A stretch of DNA of 27,500 nt from Symbiodinium natans. Taxonomy: Eukaryota > Sar > Dinophyceae > Suessiales > Symbiodiniaceae. The DNA lies in the NCBI GenBank assembly GCA_905221605.1, contig CAJNDS010002257.1, forward strand, positions 1,250,422 through 1,277,921, in the 5' to 3' direction. Shown here piece by piece: positions 20,001 through 26,000 of the stretch (position 1 is its first letter; every line of letters begins with the position of its first letter). Under the pieces are notes generated by a model. The model searched no databases. It was not told where the DNA came from and saw only the letters and a list, made by a program, of their open reading frames with translations. Position numbers and translations under genes: made by a program.

Positions 20001-23000
20001 CTCATGAGAAACTCCTGATGAGAAGTAAAAAGTGTAATCATCATGTTCTTCCTTTGAACAGTGGTTCACCCTTGTTTCTTGCAAAGCTAGAATCTCGATG
20101 TGGCTTTCTTTCATTAGATGCACTATTTTTTGCCTGCCGGAAATGTGTGTAATCCCTCCTCCTAGATTTAATGTAGCCATCCTCATGTTCGACCACTTCA
20201 GTCTTTCATGAGTTTGAGTATTTTGTGTCATGGGCTGATCTGATTGAATTTTGGTACTTTCGGTAGAGCATTCTTGAGCTACTTGATAAGAGTTATACTG
20301 CGTAGCCTCAACAGTATAACACTTCCTCAACTTACGGTATTCTTTGCGCCTTTCTTGTCTTCGCTGCTTTCGGTTGGCTTTTCGTATGATCTCAGCAATG
20401 GGAGACCTTTTGTAAATTCGCCTAGTAGAGTTTGCTTTTTCTGTGTTTTTGCTGGTTTCCGGTTGAGACTTCGGGTCTGTCACCTTTTCGTTCCCACTGC
20501 TCGTTGAGCTGCGGGGCTCCCGCCACTCCATGGGGGGGAAGGTGTAAGCAATGTCATTTGTCACACGCTGGAAAGCTTGTTTGGCTCGTCCATAAATACC
20601 TTTGTTTTTGTAACTGTTTCGTGTGTTGTTACAGTTGTCAAGCTTTTTGAAAGAGAGAGGCCTAATGCTGGCAACTGGCACTTTTGATGGCATCTTCGCA
20701 GACGCATGCATCCGCAACATCTTGTTCCTCTCAACGTACATTGATGACATCTCTGACATATTCGATGACATATTCGGTGACATATTCGCTGACTTATTCG
20801 GTGATATATTCGATGACATATTCGCTGATCTAACCCCCACTGTCTTATTGTCGCTAAGGTCCAAAGGTATTTGCGCTGTGCGATAGAAAGTGTTCGGACC
20901 CTGTCTGGGGGAAATCTTCTTCCGTATGTTAAGAGTGTTAACAAAAGGATCCCAGATGTACTTGCAACCCCGAGCTTGGAGCCCTTTAATGTTACAGTAG
21001 GGAGGCTTAGGGGACTTGGAACGTTCGCTAGGGCGGCAGCGGTGGCTGTTAAGCCGGTGAGACCTAGCGCCTTGGGCAGCTAGTCAACTCCAACGGGTCA
21101 GCAATTTGTACAAGTGCTCATTGTATGTCTTGACGAACTCGGTTGTGGCCAAAGATAGCACTTCTATGCGGAACGGGAGCTCGCTCTTCATGGCTCGCTC
21201 GACTGTCGTGCTGTAAGCATTCCGCTTTCCTTTTCCCTCACTCTTTGCGAGCCCAATCTGTTCCATAAAGGATCCTTCCGGATTCACAACGTCGTCTCTT
21301 GACAAGTTGCCAACAGTGGCCAGGGTTTTGCTCTTGCTTTTTCCCCAACCTTTCCGGGACGTCCAAGCGAACTCTTGGGCTGTGATCGCCTGTCTGAAGG
21401 CCCTTTTGTCAAACAACTCTTCGTTGATATATATCACACATCTCCCATGAAGATGGTCTAAAGCACACCAAGCGAGATATGTCTCCACTTGCCCGGCTGC
21501 ATCCGGGGTGAACACTGTGTTGTGGGCCCAGTCCTTTTTCCATGTAAGATCTGGTCGCAACTCAGAGATCACAGTCATGACCAACTTGAGCGGGATGCTT
21601 TGGACTTTGTCAAACGTACTGATCATGGGCTCAAAAACCAACGTCCCATTCACGCCGGTTTTGTTGTAGCGGTCTGACCTCATAGCACCGATTTCCGTTT
21701 GGAGTGTGGAATCAACCCATTCCTTTACTTTGTTGGCGTACTGCCCTTTCATGTGTTCCAGAAACAGCTGGCGGGTTCGAGAGTCACCTGTGTCTACCAC
21801 ACAAAAGGGACTCAGATTTCTGCCAATGTAGTTGGAGTACTTGAAGGACTTGATTTTGCCATCCACTATGCCGGCCTCTTTTGCGTAGAACTCAATCAGA
21901 GATTGCCGATGCGATTCCATGGCAAAGTAATCTCGGCTGCCTTGCAACTCATATTTCCACCAATTCTTGATGGAGATCTTGGTGCTGGCTTCTTGCCTTT
22001 GACGTTCTGCACATTGCCAAATCAAAAATCGTACCTGCGCTTGTTGCTGATTGAAATCGTCCGTCATATCCTTGAGGTCATGTAGCACATCACCGATTCG
22101 TTTTGAAGGCGAATCTTGGAGCAACTCTTCATCCAGGTTGCGTTGGCGCATTGACTCTTCACTCTTGGATCTTTTGGTGTCTCTACCAGGCGGCGGTGTG
22201 TATAGCGATTGCCTTTTGAAACGTGGATCATCCTCGTCCATTGCTAACCCTTCTTTGACATTTGCTCGACCCTGAGTGGCTATGGGCCATGTGGCGATTT
22301 CCCTAAACTAGGGGGCCCCCTTATTCTTGCAACCTCCCCCAAACCCTAAACCCTAGAGCAGTCTCCATCGAATGATGAGAGTTGTTTTTTCTGTCATTGA
22401 GTCATTAGGTTCCCTCGTACCCCACCCCTAAGCTATCAACCCTAAACCCTAAACGCAACAGGTCAGGGTTTAGGGTTTAGGGTCTAGGGTTTATGGCCAA
22501 GAAAATCTACGGGTTTAGAAAAAACATACTGTCCTAGTCTGCTTCTGCTTTGCTGGAGGGGTGGCGTGATCTCCATTCAACCACTCAAGCAGGTTGCCGC
22601 GCACCCATTCCACTCCTATTCTGGCCTGCTGGCTTCAGGTTCTCTCCCTTTAGCACACCCTACACATCCTACAAACCCCATAAACCCTAGACAACCCTAT
22701 AAGCCCTAAACCCTAAACCCTAAACCCTAAACCTATAACCCCTACAATGAACCCGAACCCCTGCACAGGATGTGCGGCCTCATGTTACCTAGAGACTTGG
22801 GAGCGGCGGAGGGGGGGGGGGGAGGGGTGTGGATCTCAATTGTGCGGTATTTGGGGGGTCCGTATTGTAGGGTTCTCTAAACCCTAAACCCTAAACCCTA
22901 AACCCTAAACCCTAAACCCTAAACCCTAAACCCTAAACCCTAAACCCTAAACCCTTCAGGGTTTCGGGTTCAGAGCTTAGGGCTCTTGGCTTGTCAACCG

Positions 23001-26000
23001 CCACGTGCCATCCAACATTGCCCTCCTCAGTATCTGCACGGCACAAAAAAAGTTGGCTTGCGATACTAAGGGGTGCCTTATTGGGGTCCGCATTCTAAGG
23101 GATTCCTACTATTTTTGGGTCTATTTTGGGGGTCCCCTTTTTCGTAAACCCCCTGAACCCCAAACCCCAAACCCCAAACCCCAAACCCTAAACCCTAAAC
23201 TGGCCTGCATGTAGCAGCCGATGTAGGCAAGAATGCCACCGAAGAAGGCCAGCTGGATATTCCTATGGCGAAGGGGGCTTGGGGTTTGGGGTTTGGGGTT
23301 TGGGGTTTAGGGTTTAGGGTTTAGGGCTTAGGGTTTAGGGCTTAGGGTTTAGGGTTTAGGGTTTAGGGTTTAGGGTTTAGGGTATAGGGTTTAGAGTTTC
23401 GGGTTTAGGGTTTAGGGTTTAGGGTTTAGGGCTCCAAATCCCAAACCACAGGCGTAGTTGTCCAGTATCCTGAGGGAACTAAAGGTTAACCTTCGGGGTT
23501 ATAAAGGGAATAGAAGAATCCAAAAAGGTTAAAGGTTACCTCCTCTACTACTAAGCAGCCTTCAAAAACCAACACCTTGATTCAACGCTCTAAGCATGTC
23601 CCTGGAACCCTAGAACCTGCAGAGTTCTCGCGCTTGGGGCTAACCCTGGTGACTTTTACTCAGCTGGGGCAACGCTGTCCCGCAATGCCACACTTTGTGT
23701 TGGCTTCATCCAATGTCTTCTTTGCCAATGTCTTGCGGAGCTTGTCGCTGTTGTACGATCGAGCTCCCAACCACTCAAACATCACACAAACCTTCAGAAA
23801 AGGGGATGGGTCGGTGTAGCCACACATAAATCTAGGAATAACCGCTTGGACTAATGATGATGATGCCTCACTGCCGGCTGTCCCAAGGACAACGTCACGG
23901 CAAAGAACACCGGACTCCTCTGTCGACATTCTCCCAAGTTCCGTGCCGTCGGCACTGCAAATGGCAGAGCCGCCGGGAAACTCGGTGTCGAAGGTCATGG
24001 GTAGAATTGTGCTCGGTGAGGGTTGCTTCCACGGTCCGACCTTGTTGCAGTACAAAGCCGGACAGCCAAGATACCTTGCAGTCGTCGCACAGCAGTCATG
24101 GTACATTCTGCAGAGGGCATCTTTGACAACCTTCTTGGCATCATCTGCCAGGGGACCCGAGAAGGGCTGCAGTAGCAAATCCAGGGGCGCAGCTTGTTGC
24201 AGCTCCAGCAAGGACTCGTATATAAAGTTCTCGTAACAAATAAGAACACCGAATCGGTGTCCATCGCATTCAATCACATGAGGTCTCTGTTCTCTCTTGC
24301 TTTCGCTGCTAGCACCGGAATCGGGTGGGGGAGCTCGAAAGAAGTACGACTCGACGGAACATGGAGTAGTTTTGCTCGCACGGCCGCAAATAGTGCCATT
24401 TGGCCCAGCGAGTGCAAACGTATTGAGAAAATGCGGTTCCGTGTCGATGAACCGTGCCTCCAGGTAGGAAACACCAATGTAAACACTGTGTTGGGCAGCA
24501 AGCTGGCACAGGAACAGTTCGGTGGGCCCACCTTGGCATTCAGCGGCATTCCACATGGTCTCATAATCGTAGGTATAACCACAGATTGCAAATTCTGGTC
24601 CGAGAATGAGCTCTGGCGGGAACTGACTCCGGCCACTGCCGTCGTTGGCGCTGCCCTGCCTGAAGGCTTCTTCAACCAACGTTCGGAAGGTCTCCATGTT
24701 CGCGCGTTTGTTGCCTGTATCGTCACAGCGCATCTGCACGACGGCCACTCTCATCGTGCCAGTTCCGCTTCTAGCAGAAGAAGCTGACTTGGCCGATTCC
24801 ATGAGTCCGCTCCGCAAGACAAGGTTACGGAATCCTATACTTCTCCCGCACTTACTACCCTAGTAGTTACAAGTACATTCATAGTAGCCATATTCATCTC
24901 TCCTCACCCCCTACCCCAAGTAAGACCCTACCAGGCACCTTCATGATGGTTCATGTGCCGAAAGTGGGGGGGAGATGGGCGCTCTGCCTTACGCACACCC
25001 GGAGAGTGAGGATGGGAAGCTCATCTTGCACGAGTGCCCGATCACTTGAGATTCCATGGCATGAGCCATGCATGGGGGCGATCAGTGCTCTTGTTATACT
25101 ACTACTCACCATAACAATAGCAATAATAAAACGAGTAATACGAATACAAGAATGTTACAAAAACAAACACCCTTTTACGCAACCCAAGATCTCGCCTCTC
25201 AACGGCTTAGAGTTGATCCCTTTTCCTCTGAAGCGGTAAACCCTAAACCCTAAACCCTAAACCCTAAACCCTAAACCCCAAACCCTCCCGGAGCCCTATC
25301 GGCTAAGGCTGCTCTCAGCACTGGCCTCATCCAAATGGAGGAGTCCGTCTGCTTCAAGATCTTCTCCAAATACACGCCCGCCAGCCTCGAGTTTCGGAGG
25401 TTGAGAGAAGGGCTTAGGGTTTAGGGTTTAGGGTTTAGGGTTTAGGGTTTAGGGTTTAGGGTTTAGGGTTTAGGGTTTAGGGTTTAGGGTTTAGGGTTTA
25501 GGGTTTAGGGTTTAGGGTTTAGGGTTTAGGGTTTAGGGTTTAGGGTTTAGGGTTTAGGGTTTAGGGTTTAGGGTTTAGGGTTTAGGGTTTAGGGTTTAGG
25601 GTTTAGGGTTTAGGGTTTAGGGTTTAGGGTTTAGGGTTTAGGGTTTAGGGTTTAGGAGGCATAAGCTATAAAGGCCTGTGTGGCCTCTTCACCTGTTACC
25701 CTTATACCTGAATATAGCCCCGAGATACCCCAACAAGAGCCCCGAATAAAATGCCCATAAAACCCTACTTAAAGAGACCACCAAACCATGTAAGGAATAA
25801 GGTTGAAACTCTCCAAACCCGCGCCTTGCAGCACGTTAGCGCTAGCAGGTTTCGGGGTTGGCAGTCCCAGGGTTTTAGGGTTTAGGGGTTTAGGGGTTCA
25901 GGGGTTGAGGGGTTTAGGGGTTTAGGGGTTCAGGGGTTGAGGGGTTTCGGGGTTTAGGGGTTCAGGGGTTGAGGGGTTTCGGGGTTTAGGGGTTCAGGGG

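Larger units (their letters stand above)
16676..22280 (-). mobile_element. Full-length non-LTR (LINE) retrotransposon, two ORFs, intact
   Basis: 5605 bp. Read on the minus strand it has a 39-nt 5' UTR, ORF1 (22241-21084), a 219-nt spacer, ORF2 with apurinic-type endonuclease and reverse transcriptase (20819-17127), a 451-nt 3' UTR with a 12-bp tandem repeat, and a short TGAG-type tail. It is bounded exactly by a 15-bp direct repeat, TATGGGCCATGTGGC, at 16661-16675 and 22281-22295. Both ORFs are uninterrupted, so this copy is probably recent and possibly competent. It sits in sense orientation in a transporter intron. The gene order and the C-terminal GHILRAP motif of ORF2 resemble the Jockey/CR1/I-like groups; the clade needs a tree. 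Confidence 0.95.
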
